Source of the DNA: Paraburkholderia youngii | Lineage (GTDB): Bacteria > Pseudomonadota > Gammaproteobacteria > Burkholderiales > Burkholderiaceae | Length of the DNA: 64,000 nucleotides | NCBI RefSeq assembly: GCF_013366925.1 | Contig: NZ_JAALDK010000001.1 | Coordinates: 4,643,165 to 4,707,164 of the forward strand | Reading direction: 5' to 3' | Shown here: positions 35,816 through 45,142 of the stretch, piece by piece | Numbering within the stretch: position 1 is the first letter of the stretch | Layout of the letters: every line of letters begins with the position of its first letter | Position numbers and translations under genes: made by a program | Notes under the pieces: generated by a model | The model's database searches: none | Told to the model about the DNA's origin: nothing | The model's input: the letters and a program-made list of their open reading frames with translations, nothing else

Positions 35816-38635
35816 TCATGACGCGACGCCCAGACGTTTTTTCATCGCCGCGGTGATGCGCTGACGCGTCTTCGCATAGTCGGCCCATGGGTCGCTTGCG
35901 AGGCCGTCCACGCGCTCGTGGACGTTGCGGATGCCCCATTGATCGCCGCCCGTCGTGCTGTCGAGTTCGTCCCACGCGAGCGGCACCGACACGCCGAGCC
36001 CCGGCCGCGCCCGCGCCGAGAATGCGGCCACCGTGCTAGAGCCGCGGTTGTTGCGCAGATAGTCGATGAAGATCTTCTTCTTGCGATTCTGCGCGCCCAT
36101 CTTCGCGCTGAAGAACTGCGGCAGCGTCGTCGCCATATGCTGCGCGACCGCCTGCGAGAAATCCTTCACTTCGTCCCAGCCGGCCTGCTTCGCGAGCGGC
36201 ACGACCACGTGCAAGCCCTTGCCGCCGCTCGTCTTGACGAACGACTTCAGGCCCAGTTCGTCGAGCAGCGAGCGGGTCAGTTGCGCGGCATCGACCATCC
36301 GTTCCCAGCCGAGCGACGGGTCCGGGTCGAGATCGAACACCATCCGATCGGGCTTTTCGATATTCGACGCGAGCGCATTCCACGTGTGAAATTCGACGGT
36401 GCCCATCTGCGCGGCGCCGACCAGCGCGGCAAGCGTGTCGATCGTGATCAGCGCAGGATGGCCCGGGTCGAGTCCCTCGTGCTGCGTGACGTGCGGAATC
36501 GACAGCTTCTGACTGTGCTTCTGGAAGAACAGCTCGCCGCCGATATCCTCGGGCGCGCGCACCAGCGCGACGGGCCGCTCGCGCAGATGCGGCAGCATCC
36601 ATTCGGCGATTGATTCGTAGTACTGCACCAGTTCGAGCTTGCTTGCGCCGCTGCTCTTGTCGATCACGCGATCGGGATGCGAGATGCGCACGCCGGCGAT
36701 TTCGTTTTGCGCGCGCGAGCGTGTTGCCGTGGTTCGGGCGGGCGCGCTTTCCGTCGCGGCGGGCGTGGCGGTCCTGGCGGTTTTCGTGGCTGCGCGCTTT
36801 TTCGGCGCGCCTGTTTGCCGCGTATCGTCGGCGGCGGTTTCGGTTTGCTGTTGCACGTCGGCTCCTTGTCGGGCGGTTTCCCTGACGATCTGGCGCGCCG
36901 GTTTGTCGTCGCGCAGACTGACGAACGACGCCTGGCGCACGATGCCGTCGCTGGTCCATTCGGCGAAGTTGCATTCGGCGACGAGCACCGGCTCGACCCA
37001 GTGCACGGGCGTGCGGCTGCGCTCACGCGGCGCGCTCGCGAACGGCATGCTCTTGCTCGCGTGCGCGTCGAGCGCCTGTTTGACCGAGCGCAGCAAGGCG
37101 GCGTCGAAGCCGGTGCCGACGCGCCCCGCGTACTGCAGTTGGCCGTCGGCGTCGTAGACGCCGAGCAACAGCGCGCCGAACGCCTCGCGGCTGCCGGCCG
37201 GCTCTGAATAGCCGCCGATCACGAACTCCTGGCGGCGTCGGCACTTCAGCTTGATCCACGACGGCGCGCGGCCCGACACATAGCGGCTGTCGCGCCGCTT
37301 GCCGATGATGCCTTCGAGCCCCATGTCACACGCGCTCCTGAGCAGCTCGCCGGCGCTGAACGCGAAGTCGTTCGAAAAGCGCAGCACGCGATCGTCGACG
37401 CCTTCGAGCAGCGCGCGCAGAATCGCGCGGCGCTGTTCGAGCGGTACGCCGCGCAGGTCGTAGCCGTTCAGGAACGGCACATCGAACAGATAGATGACGA
37501 TGTCCTGCGGGCGGTGCGCATCGAACGCGTTTTGCAGCAACTGGAAGCTCGGCACGTCGCGTTCATCGAGCACGACCGCTTCGCCGTCGAGCCACGCGCT
37601 TTGCAGGTCGAGCCCGGCGATGGCCTCGATCTGTTTGCTGAATCTGGTGGTCCAGTCGTTGCCGTTGCGCGTGAAAACACTGACCGCACCAGCCTTCTTC
37701 TTTGACGCGTGGTCGATGCGCGCGAGCACGCGGTAGCCATCGAACTTGATTTCGTACAGCCAGTCGTCGCCATGCGGCGCAGTGTCGACGAGCGTCGCCA
37801 GCTCCGGCGTCAAGCTCGCGGGCAAGGCGGCTTTGACCGCGCCTTCGATCGATGGCGATGCGGCGAGTTCACGTAACGACTGCGCGGTACGCGTGGCGAC
37901 GATGTCGGGGCGCTTGGGATCGGCTGCGCGGCGCAAGGAGGCGGACTTCGCTGGCTTGCCTGTGCCCGTGGCTTTGCCGTCGCCCGACGTTTTCGTCTGC
38001 GCTTTCGCTTGCTTCGTTTTCCTGCCTTTCGACGCGCCGTCGGCCAGCACGCTGCCCGGCAGTTCTTTGAGCACGTCGTAGTCGCTCTCGTCGCGCGCTT
38101 CCTCGTCGCGCTCCTTGATCAGCAGCCATTGCTCCTTGTCGCCGCTGCCGCGCATATGGCTGCGTACCAGCGTCCAGCCGCCGTGCAGCTTCTCACCGTG
38201 CAAATGAAACTTGAGCTTGCCGGCCGCGTACGACCGCGCGGCCTCGGCCACGCCGCCCGCCGGCTCCCACGTGCCGCGATCCCAGACGATCACGGTTCCC
38301 GCACCGTAGTTGCCGGGCGGAATCTCGCCCTCGAACGTCCCGTATTCGACCGGATGGTCTTCGACGTGCACCGCGAGCCGCTTGACCGACGGGTCGAGGC
38401 TCGGTCCCTTCGGAACCGCCCACGACAGCAGCGCGCCGTTCAGTTCGAGCCGGAAGTCGTAGTGCAGACGCCGCGCGTCGTGCTCCTGGATCACGTAGGA
38501 AAGTGTGTCGGGCGCGGCACGCGTCGCGCTCCTGCCCGCCTTGCTTGCCGCGCGCTTGCGGGTCGCCGCGCCGGATGGCTCCGGCGTGTCTTCGAAGCGG
38601 CGCTTGCGGTGGTAGAGCTCGAGTCGGTCGTTCAT
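35816..38635 (-). CDS. ligD: Multifunctional DNA ligase D (NHEJ)
   Basis: 939-residue end-joining enzyme with all three modules. 3'-phosphoesterase at about 46-175 (VIQEHDARRLHYDFRLEL, HVEDHPVEYGTFEGEIPPGN). ATP-dependent ligase at about 265-585, adenylated Lys297 in EIKFDGYR, with an OB fold after WIKLKCRRRQEFVIGGY. Primase-polymerase at about 648-925 with DLDPD (768-772) and VKTSGGKGLHVVVPL. The order PE-Lig-Pol is that of Pseudomonas LigD. Basic, Ala/Lys/Thr-rich linkers lie at about 200-240 and 586-645. ku is 48 bases upstream, giving a two-gene repair operon. Confidence 0.97.
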   Translation of the reverse strand: MNDRLELYHRKRRFEDTPEPSGAATRKRAASKAGRSATRAAPDTLSYVIQEHDARRLHYDFRLELNGALLSWAVPKGPSLDPSVKRLAVHVEDHPVEYGTFEGEIPPGNYGAGTVIVWDRGTWEPAGGVAEAARSYAAGKLKFHLHGEKLHGGWTLVRSHMRGSGDKEQWLLIKERDEEARDESDYDVLKELPGSVLADGASKGRKTKQAKAQTKTSGDGKATGTGKPAKSASLRRAADPKRPDIVATRTAQSLRELAASPSIEGAVKAALPASLTPELATLVDTAPHGDDWLYEIKFDGYRVLARIDHASKKKAGAVSVFTRNGNDWTTRFSKQIEAIAGLDLQSAWLDGEAVVLDERDVPSFQLLQNAFDAHRPQDIVIYLFDVPFLNGYDLRGVPLEQRRAILRALLEGVDDRVLRFSNDFAFSAGELLRSACDMGLEGIIGKRRDSRYVSGRAPSWIKLKCRRRQEFVIGGYSEPAGSREAFGALLLGVYDADGQLQYAGRVGTGFDAALLRSVKQALDAHASKSMPFASAPRERSRTPVHWVEPVLVAECNFAEWTSDGIVRQASFVSLRDDKPARQIVRETARQGADVQQQTETAADDTRQTGAPKKRAATKTARTATPAATESAPARTTATRSRAQNEIAGVRISHPDRVIDKSSGASKLELVQYYESIAEWMLPHLRERPVALVRAPEDIGGELFFQKHSQKLSIPHVTQHEGLDPGHPALITIDTLAALVGAAQMGTVEFHTWNALASNIEKPDRMVFDLDPDPSLGWERMVDAAQLTRSLLDELGLKSFVKTSGGKGLHVVVPLAKQAGWDEVKDFSQAVAQHMATTLPQFFSAKMGAQNRKKKIFIDYLRNNRGSSTVAAFSARARPGLGVSVPLAWDELDSTTGGDQWGIRNVHERVDGLASDPWADYAKTRQRITAAMKKRLGVAS

Positions 38636-38683
38636 GGCGATGACTCCGGTGCGTTGGCTGCGATAGGCGGGTCGGCCGCGCGT

Positions 38684-39694
38684 TCAGGCCGCCGCGCGCC
38701 GTTTGCGCGATGTTGCTGTGGTTTTCGATGCAGCGCGGGCGCTGCTGCCACTACCGCTGCGACTGCGCGCGGTGCTTGTCGTGCGAGCCTTTTTGCGCGC
38801 GGGCGCGGCCGCCTCTTCATCGGCCTCGGCTTCGCTATCGGTCTGATCCTCGTCCTCGCCGGCGGCGCGCTTGCGGCCCGTGGCAGCCTGCTTGCCCTTG
38901 CCGCGGCCGAGGCTGCGTTTGAGCAGATCGGACAGGTCGAGAATGTCGGCGGACTTGCGCGACTCGTGCGGCGTTTCGACCTCGGTGACTTCCTCGGTCT
39001 TGCCCGCCTGGATCTTGCGCTCGACGAGCGCCATGATGTCGTCGCGAAACGTATCGTGATACTGCATCGGGTCCCACGTCTCGCTCATGTCGTCGATCAG
39101 CTTTTTCGCCATGTCGAGTTCTTTGGCCGACACGCCGGCGGCCTTCATGCCTTCGGGCGGCACCTTGAATTCGTCCAGACCGCGTACCTCGTCGGCCCAG
39201 CGCAGCGTGTTCAGCGCGAGCATCGGACCGAGCGGAATCAGCGCGGCCAGATGCTGCTTGTTGTGCAGCACGACGCTCGCGACGCCGATCTTGCCCGAGG
39301 CTGTCATCGCCTCGCGCAACAACGCATAGACTTTTTCGCCCTTGCGGTCGGGCGTCAGGAAATACGGCGTGTCGAGATAGAGAAACGAGATGTCGGCGGC
39401 GTCGACGAACGCGAGGATGTCGACCGTCTGCGTCGACTCGGGATTCGCCGAGCGGATTTCGTCGTCCGACAGTACGACGTAGTGATCCTTCTCGTATTCG
39501 AAGCCGCGCACGATGTTCTCGCGGGTCACGTCCTTGCCGGTGCGCTTGTTGATCTGCTTATAGCCGATCGGGTCGATCGTGCGCTTGTCGAGCAGATTGA
39601 AGCCGACCTTCTCCGACCGCGTCGCCGGATAGAGCTGCACCGGTACGTGGACCAGCCCGAAACTGATTGCGCCCTTCCAGATCATATGTGCCAT
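38684..39694 (-). CDS. ku: Ku, DNA end-binding protein
   Basis: 336-residue homodimeric ring protein that caps double-strand breaks and recruits LigD. The core starts MAHMIWKGAISFGLVHVPVQ and includes KQINKRTGKDV and the bridge region near residues 65-130. The last 70 or so residues form a low-complexity tail with an acidic patch (EDEDQTDSEAEADEE) and a Lys/Arg/Ser-rich end, the kind of extension that modulates DNA sliding in bacterial Ku. ATG at 39694 matches the family N-terminus. Confidence 0.96.
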   Translation of the reverse strand: MAHMIWKGAISFGLVHVPVQLYPATRSEKVGFNLLDKRTIDPIGYKQINKRTGKDVTRENIVRGFEYEKDHYVVLSDDEIRSANPESTQTVDILAFVDAADISFLYLDTPYFLTPDRKGEKVYALLREAMTASGKIGVASVVLHNKQHLAALIPLGPMLALNTLRWADEVRGLDEFKVPPEGMKAAGVSAKELDMAKKLIDDMSETWDPMQYHDTFRDDIMALVERKIQAGKTEEVTEVETPHESRKSADILDLSDLLKRSLGRGKGKQAATGRKRAAGEDEDQTDSEAEADEEAAAPARKKARTTSTARSRSGSGSSARAASKTTATSRKRRAAA

Positions 39695-39891
39695 CGCGCG
39701 CTCCCCTGTCCCACGGCCCTGAGATATCAGGCGCAGCAGCAAGCGTGCCCGAGTTTTGGCGGGTTTTGCGCTGCCGCTACGCTTAAAGCACGAGCCGTTC
39801 CGCTCGGCGGCGTGCCGTCATGAGGCTGTAAGTCTTGCGACAAGGCGGCAAAAGCTACGGCTGTCCTCGTGTGCGCGCTACCGGGGTCGCA

Positions 39892-41127
39892 TCAAGGCTC
39901 GAGCAGGACCGGCACGGACGCAAACCCGCGAAACCGCACGCGCCCGCCCCGCGTCGGCTCGCCATCGACGCGATACGCCGGGAAGCGCCGCACGAAGCGC
40001 CCGATCGCAATCCGCGCCTCCAGCCGCGCCAGCGACAGGCCCGCGCACTGATGAATGCCGAAGCCGAACGCGAGATGCCGGTTCGGATCGCGGCGGATAT
40101 CGAAGCGGTCCGGCTCGGCAAATTGCTCGGGATCGCGATTGGCCGCGCCGATGCACAGCGTGACCGGCGTGCCGCGCGCAACCGCGACGCCGCCGATCTC
40201 GGTATCGACGGTGGTCATGCGATTGCCGAGCTGGTTCGAACTCTCGAAGCGCAGACATTCCTCGACCGCGGTGCCGATCAACTCGGGCTCGCGCAGCAGC
40301 GCGGCGCGCTCGTCAGGCCATTGGCTCAGTGTGACGAGCCCGTTGCCGATCAGGTTGGTGGTCGTTTCATGCCCTGCGTTCAGGATGAAAATGCAGTTCT
40401 GCAGCAGCTCGGCTTCCGATAGCTGCTCGTGCGCGCCCTCGCCCTGAATCAGCCGCGTCAGCACGTCGTGCTGCGGATCGCCGGGCTCGCGGCGGCGGCG
40501 CGCGACGAGGCCGCGCAGATAGTCGACGAATTCGCTGACCGCGCGATTGCCGCGCTCGAACTGCGCGTCGGTCAGCGACGGCTCGAGCGCGCCGAGTATC
40601 GCGAGCGACCAGTCGCGCAGCGGTGCGCGCTCGTCGTGCGGCACGTCGAGCAGATTACCGATGACCTCGACCGGAATCGCCGCCGCGAACTCGCCGATCA
40701 GATCGATCCGTCGGCGCTGCGCGGCCGCGTCGAGCAGACCGTCGACGAGCCGGATCAACGCGGGCTCCATCGCCGCGATCGCGCGCGCGGTCAGCGCGCC
40801 AGCGATCAGCTTGCGCACACGCGTATGGCGCGGCGGATCGTTGAACACGAGGCTCGTGGTGTGATGCGCGTAGAGCGGCGAGTCGCCATATTTCGGGCGG
40901 AACTCGACGGTCTTGTCGGAACTGAAGGTCTTCGGGTCACGGTAGACCGCCTGCACGTCGCGAAAGCGCGTCAGGAACAGCGAGCCGTCGGGCATGCGCC
41001 GGATCGGGTCATAGGTGCGCAGTGCGTGATAGACCGGATAGGGATCGGCGTAGAACGCGGGGCTCAGATGACGCAGATCGAATTCGCGGGCAAGGGAGGA
41101 AGCGTCGCAGGCGGTTGCAGGGGTCAT
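39892..41127 (-). CDS. Cytochrome P450
   Basis: 411-residue soluble class I-type bacterial P450. I-helix oxygen-binding motif AGHETTTNLIG, ExxR in EECLRFE, heme loop FGFGIHQCAGLSLARLEARI with axial Cys361. No ferredoxin or reductase gene is adjacent, so redox partners are elsewhere. The ATG at 41127 with GGAGA six bases upstream is preferred to one 37 codons earlier. It diverges from serB. The substrate cannot be predicted. Confidence 0.92.
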   Translation of the reverse strand: MTPATACDASSLAREFDLRHLSPAFYADPYPVYHALRTYDPIRRMPDGSLFLTRFRDVQAVYRDPKTFSSDKTVEFRPKYGDSPLYAHHTTSLVFNDPPRHTRVRKLIAGALTARAIAAMEPALIRLVDGLLDAAAQRRRIDLIGEFAAAIPVEVIGNLLDVPHDERAPLRDWSLAILGALEPSLTDAQFERGNRAVSEFVDYLRGLVARRRREPGDPQHDVLTRLIQGEGAHEQLSEAELLQNCIFILNAGHETTTNLIGNGLVTLSQWPDERAALLREPELIGTAVEECLRFESSNQLGNRMTTVDTEIGGVAVARGTPVTLCIGAANRDPEQFAEPDRFDIRRDPNRHLAFGFGIHQCAGLSLARLEARIAIGRFVRRFPAYRVDGEPTRGGRVRFRGFASVPVLLEP

Positions 41128-41353
41128 GCGTTGTCTCCGTGGGGCGTCTTGTTGCGCTTGTGATGTGGCGGGTTCGTGTGACCGCATTTGTTCGGTCCGT
41201 TCCGTTACGGCGATATGCGAAATGCCGACTTCTGCCAACCTGACGACGACCGCGCCACACGATTCGATGCGTCAGTATGAACCGCGCACTGTCGGAGCGC
41301 ACGGCAAACCCGCCCACGACAGCCGCCCGCGACGGCGCGGCGCACGGAACCGA

Positions 41354-41359
41354 TACAAT
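41354..41359 (+). promoter_or_regulatory. Candidate -10 element for serB
   Basis: TACAAT lies 54 bases before the serB ATG in the P450/serB divergent gap. The -35 region is poor. Confidence 0.4.
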
Positions 41360-41413
41360 AGCGGGATTTTCCGCGCGCCACGCGCCTCTTTCTTCCCGCG
41401 TCACTGGTCGTCC

Positions 41414-42253
41414 ATGAACCTCGTCATTCAAAGCGTCGCCCCCCTTTCCGCCGACCACCACAAAACGCTCGTCGCGCTCGCGCGCGGCTCGCACGCCACC
41501 GTCATCGACGAGAGCGCGATTCGCATCGCCGGCGCGAACCTCGCGCAACGCGCCGACGTCGAAGCGTATTGCTATACGCATCAACTCGACTACGCGTTTG
41601 TCGAAGCCGGCCGCCAGTTGCGCGACTTCGGCCTCGTCGCGATGGACATGGATTCGACGCTGATCACGATCGAGTGCATCGATGAAATCGCCGATTTCTG
41701 CGGGCTCAAAGCCGAAGTCGCGGCGATCACCGAGGCTGCGATGCGCGGCGAGATCAAGGACTTCAACGAAAGCCTGACGCGCCGCGTCGCGCTGCTGAAG
41801 GGGCTCGACGCCAGCGCGCTCGAGCGCGTGTATGACGAGCGGCTGCAGTTGTCGCCGGGCGCCGAACGCATGCTCGCCGGCGCGAAACGGGCGGGCCTGA
41901 AAACGCTGCTCGTGTCGGGCGGCTTCACGTTCTTCACCGCGAAGCTGACAGCGCGCCTCGGCCTCGATTTCACGCGTGCGAACACGCTCGAAATTGTCGA
42001 CGGCAAGCTGACCGGCAACGTGATTGGCGAGATCGTCAACGCGGACGTGAAAGCGCGCACGCTGCGCGAAGCCTGCGCGACGCTCGGCATCGAGCCTTCG
42101 CGCGCAATTGCGATGGGTGACGGCTCGAACGATCTGAAAATGATGGCCGAAGCCGGACTTTCCGTTGCCTTCCGCGCGAAGCCGGTGGTGCGCGAAGCAG
42201 CCAGCGTGTCGTTCAATTTCGTTGGACTGGACGGGTTGCTGCGGTTGTTCTGA
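41414..42253 (+). CDS. serB: Phosphoserine phosphatase
   Basis: Last step of serine synthesis. 279 residues. A short N-terminal regulatory-type region is followed by a HAD phosphatase domain with nucleophile Asp78 and Asp80 in VAMDMDSTLIT, SGGFTFFTAKL (motif II/III) and AMGDGSNDLKMMAEAG (motif IV). The ATG at 41414 is chosen because MNLVIQSVAPLS is the family start. It is apparently monocistronic, followed by a convergent pair of small membrane-protein genes. Confidence 0.95.
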   Translation: MNLVIQSVAPLSADHHKTLVALARGSHATVIDESAIRIAGANLAQRADVEAYCYTHQLDYAFVEAGRQLRDFGLVAMDMDSTLITIECIDEIADFCGLKAEVAAITEAAMRGEIKDFNESLTRRVALLKGLDASALERVYDERLQLSPGAERMLAGAKRAGLKTLLVSGGFTFFTAKLTARLGLDFTRANTLEIVDGKLTGNVIGEIVNADVKARTLREACATLGIEPSRAIAMGDGSNDLKMMAEAGLSVAFRAKPVVREAASVSFNFVGLDGLLRLF

Positions 42254-42327
42254 GGCTGTTGCTTGAGGGGTTCGTTATCGCGCCGGCACAACGACCGACG
42301 CGATAACGAAATGCGCGAACTGTGTTG

Positions 42328-42459
42328 TTATCTGTTGAAAATGGCCGGCAGGAACAGGGCGCACATGCCGATGGAAATCAGGATGTTGAAGATCAACACA
42401 CCCTTCATGATGCGGTCGTGATTTTTGCCTATTTCCAGCGACAGAATAAATTGTTTCAT
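42328..42459 (-). CDS. 43-residue single-pass membrane protein
   Basis: Starts MKQFILSLEIGKNHDRIMKG and continues with VLIFNILISIGMCALFLPAI, one predicted transmembrane helix, then FNR and stop. A very strong GGAGGAG ribosome binding site precedes the ATG. It lies 51 bases after a 149-residue multi-pass membrane protein on the same strand, so the two are probably co-transcribed. No family was recognised. Coding is supported by the start signal and hydrophobic pattern. Confidence 0.65.
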   Translation of the reverse strand: MKQFILSLEIGKNHDRIMKGVLIFNILISIGMCALFLPAIFNR

Positions 42460-42510
42460 AAGCTCCTCCACGAGACGGAGCAAGTATAAGCGCTGCACTA
42501 TCCCATAAAT

Positions 42511-42960
42511 CTAATTAAGGTAAATGTGTAGGGCCGCGAATAGAAACGCCGCCAGGCAGATCGTGAAAATCGACGCGCTTATCGCCCCACGTGATAGCGT
42601 GCCAACCATGGACTTGGTTTGCCTGTCATCGCGAGCGGCGACGAATCCATCCTGCCGCACCTTGAGCAAGCACGCCATCACGGCTATGGAACAGGCGAAT
42701 GCCAGCCCGCAAAACCCGACAATCCCCAACGCAAGCATCGAGGACTCCCCGCTGCCCTGCTCCAACGCAATCACCGCCTCATAAATCGCGGCGGCACACA
42801 GTCCGATCGCACACCAGAACAATTGCCCGTCTTTCACTGACGCCGCAATCATCGTCCTCGCAACGCGCCAGCCATACGCGGGCGCAACGAGCGCAAGCGT
42901 AAAAATCGGCCCGGCAATCGGCACCGCGAGATTCAGCAACACCCAGAAGAAAAGATTCAT
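42511..42960 (-). CDS. Four-helix membrane protein of unknown function
   Basis: 149 residues with four predicted transmembrane segments (around 5-28, 48-66, 75-97 and 125-147). Starts MNLFFWVLLNLAVPIAGPIF. A short charged loop with RQDGFVAARDDRQTKS lies between helices 3 and 4. No catalytic or transport motif was seen. It is followed by the 43-residue membrane protein and could form a complex with it, which is inference from spacing only. Confidence 0.75.
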   Translation of the reverse strand: MNLFFWVLLNLAVPIAGPIFTLALVAPAYGWRVARTMIAASVKDGQLFWCAIGLCAAAIYEAVIALEQGSGESSMLALGIVGFCGLAFACSIAVMACLLKVRQDGFVAARDDRQTKSMVGTLSRGAISASIFTICLAAFLFAALHIYLN

Positions 42961-43074
42961 GGAAGCCCCTCCCCGAGCGCGGCAACGTTATTCGGCAAGC
43001 ACACGATCGTAGCGTCGCGCAACCGTATCGAACATTCGGCCAAACGGTCAGGTCTGCTCGATACTCCGGGCAAC

Positions 43075-43107
43075 AAAAAAGCCCGCCGGGAACGCATCCC
43101 GACGGGC
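43075..43107 (-). terminator. Rho-independent terminator after metC
   Basis: An 11-bp stem with one mismatch (43081-43091 with 43097-43107) is followed on the minus strand by six T. It lies 35 bases beyond the cystathionine beta-lyase stop. Confidence 0.85.
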
Positions 43108-43141
43108 TTCTCGAACAACGTGTCGAACAGGCTAACGCGTA

Positions 43142-44326
43142 TTAAGCCAGCTTAGCCAGGCTCTGCTCGATATCCGCGCGCAGATCCGCCTCGTCTTCGA
43201 GACCGATATAGAAACGCACCAGCGTGCCGCGGTGCGGCCACTGTGCCGCCGTGCGCATCGACGCGATGTCATACGGCATCGCGAGGCTATGCGCGCCGCC
43301 CCAGCTCCAGCCGAGCGAAAACAGTTCGAGCGATTCGCAGAACGTGTCGATCTGCGCCGCGCTGTATCGCTCATCGAACACGACCGAGAACAGGCCGCCC
43401 GCGCCGGTGAAATCACGCTTGTACACTTCGTGCCCCGGACAGTCGGCCAGCGCCGGATGCAGCACCGCGACGATTTCCGGTCGGCTCTTCAACCACGCCG
43501 CGAGCGACAGCGCCGCGCGATCGTGCTGCGCGAAACGCAGTTGCATGCTCGGCAGGCTGCGCAGGATCAGCGAGCAGTCGTCCGAGGATACGCCGATGCC
43601 CATGCGCATGCGCGCCGCTTTCAGCTTCACATGCACGTCGCGGTCAACCGTGATCGTCGCGCCCATCAGCACGTCGCCGCCGCCCGACTGGTACTTGGTC
43701 AGCGCCTGCACCGAGATGTCGACGCCGTGGTCGAACGGCCGGAACGCGAGGCCGGCGGACCACGTGTTGTCGATCGCGGTGAAGACGTTGCGCGCGCGCG
43801 CCGCCGCCGTGATGGCCGGCACGTCGGGCACTTCCATCGTCACCGAGCCGGGCGCCTCGATCCAGATCAGGCGCGTGTTCGGCTGGATCAGCCTGGCAAT
43901 GTCCGCGCCGATCAGCGGATCGTAGTAGCGCGCCGTTATGCCGAAATCGCGCGCGAGCCAGTCGCCGTGATCGCGGTTCGGCGAATAGACGTTATCGGGG
44001 ATCAGCACGTCGTCGCCGGCCTTCACTAGGCCGAAGTAGACGTTCGAGATCGACGACAGCCCCGACGGCTGCAGCAGCGCATGATTGCCGCCCTCGATCG
44101 CGGCGAGGCGCTGCGCGAGCGCGATCTGCGTCGGCGTCGCATGCAGGCCGTAGCGCCATTGCGCGTCGTTTTTCCAGTCGAGCGCGCGCATCGCGGCGAG
44201 ATCGGGAAACACCACCGTCGACGCCCGCGTGACCGGCGTCGAGAACGATTCGAAGCCCGGGGTGATGTCGTCCTCGGCACGCACGATGCGGGTCTGCAGG
44301 CGGTGTTTGAGTTTGGATTCAGTCAT
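43142..44326 (-). CDS. metC: Cystathionine beta-lyase
   Basis: 394-residue PLP enzyme of the Cys/Met metabolism family that cleaves cystathionine to homocysteine, pyruvate and ammonia in methionine synthesis. PLP Lys211 lies in SVQALTKYQSGGGDVLMGA, with WIEAPGSVTMEVPDV and AIDNTWSAG forming the active site. The common Gly-His pair after the lysine is Gly-Gly here, as in the MetC branch. ATG at 44326 is preferred to an upstream TTG. It ends at a strong terminator. Confidence 0.92.
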   Translation of the reverse strand: MTESKLKHRLQTRIVRAEDDITPGFESFSTPVTRASTVVFPDLAAMRALDWKNDAQWRYGLHATPTQIALAQRLAAIEGGNHALLQPSGLSSISNVYFGLVKAGDDVLIPDNVYSPNRDHGDWLARDFGITARYYDPLIGADIARLIQPNTRLIWIEAPGSVTMEVPDVPAITAAARARNVFTAIDNTWSAGLAFRPFDHGVDISVQALTKYQSGGGDVLMGATITVDRDVHVKLKAARMRMGIGVSSDDCSLILRSLPSMQLRFAQHDRAALSLAAWLKSRPEIVAVLHPALADCPGHEVYKRDFTGAGGLFSVVFDERYSAAQIDTFCESLELFSLGWSWGGAHSLAMPYDIASMRTAAQWPHRGTLVRFYIGLEDEADLRADIEQSLAKLA

Positions 44327-44410
44327 GTGGAGCTCGATGAAATACACAGGGAAGCGGGCTTGGAGCAACCGCCGCGCCGCGCGACTCAAGATGCCCGGCG
44401 TGCGTACGCA

Positions 44411-45079
44411 TCAGTCGCCGGTTTGCAGGTTGCTGACGCCGCCCACCGGGTGCCCGCCGGCAGCGGATGCCGGCGTGGGAGCCGCCACTGCGCCGTTCAC
44501 GGCAGCCGGCTGCGGAGTTGGGGGGGCCGCCTTGGCGGCCGCCGCGCCGGCCGAAGCGGCCGCAGGTGCCGCCTGCCCCGCCGCCAGAGGCTTCAGGTTG
44601 AATTCCTGAGGGTTCGAATCGTCGACGTTCATGCGGTCGCCTTCGAGCGAGCCGTCCGCTGCGAACTTGCCGACCCAATTGCCGGTGATATGCGTGCCGT
44701 CGTTCGATTCTTCGACTTCGAGCGTATCGCCGACGCGATCGCCGGCGATCAGGATCACCTCGCCGTTATCGGTGTACTGATACTCGCCGTGCACGCCGGA
44801 AGGATCGTCGGTCTTGGGCCCGAGCCGCAGCACGATCGGCCGCGCGCCGAGCGTGCCCACGTAGCGCGGAAACTTCGCGAACTCGGGGCTCGGTTTCAGC
44901 GGCAGCTGAATCGGCGGCGGCGCGGCCAGCTCCTTGACTGCATCGCTTTCCGCCCACGCCTGCGACGGCATCCACAGCACCGTGCCGGCACACAGCAGCG
45001 CGGCGGCGCTTGCCACCGCGCCGGCGCGCCGACGCAACGTGCGTGTTGCCGAACCCTTCGTCACTTTCGCTTCCCGCAT
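44411..45079 (-). CDS. Secreted protein of unknown function
   Basis: 222 residues. A long Arg-rich n-region and hydrophobic core (AVASAAALLCAGTVLWMP) end at AWA, a signal peptidase I site. The mature domain has beta-type segments (YVGTLGARPIVLRLGPK, GEVILIAGDRVGDTLEVEES, GTHITGNWVGKFA) and an Ala/Pro-rich disordered C-terminus. No domain was recognised. It lies between bktB and metC on the same strand. Confidence 0.75.
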   Translation of the reverse strand: MREAKVTKGSATRTLRRRAGAVASAAALLCAGTVLWMPSQAWAESDAVKELAAPPPIQLPLKPSPEFAKFPRYVGTLGARPIVLRLGPKTDDPSGVHGEYQYTDNGEVILIAGDRVGDTLEVEESNDGTHITGNWVGKFAADGSLEGDRMNVDDSNPQEFNLKPLAAGQAAPAAASAGAAAAKAAPPTPQPAAVNGAVAAPTPASAAGGHPVGGVSNLQTGD

Positions 45080-45142
45080 CCTGTCGATCCTTGTTGCTGG
45101 TTCCTGCTTGCTATCTATGCCGGGCCGGCCTGCCGTGCGCGG

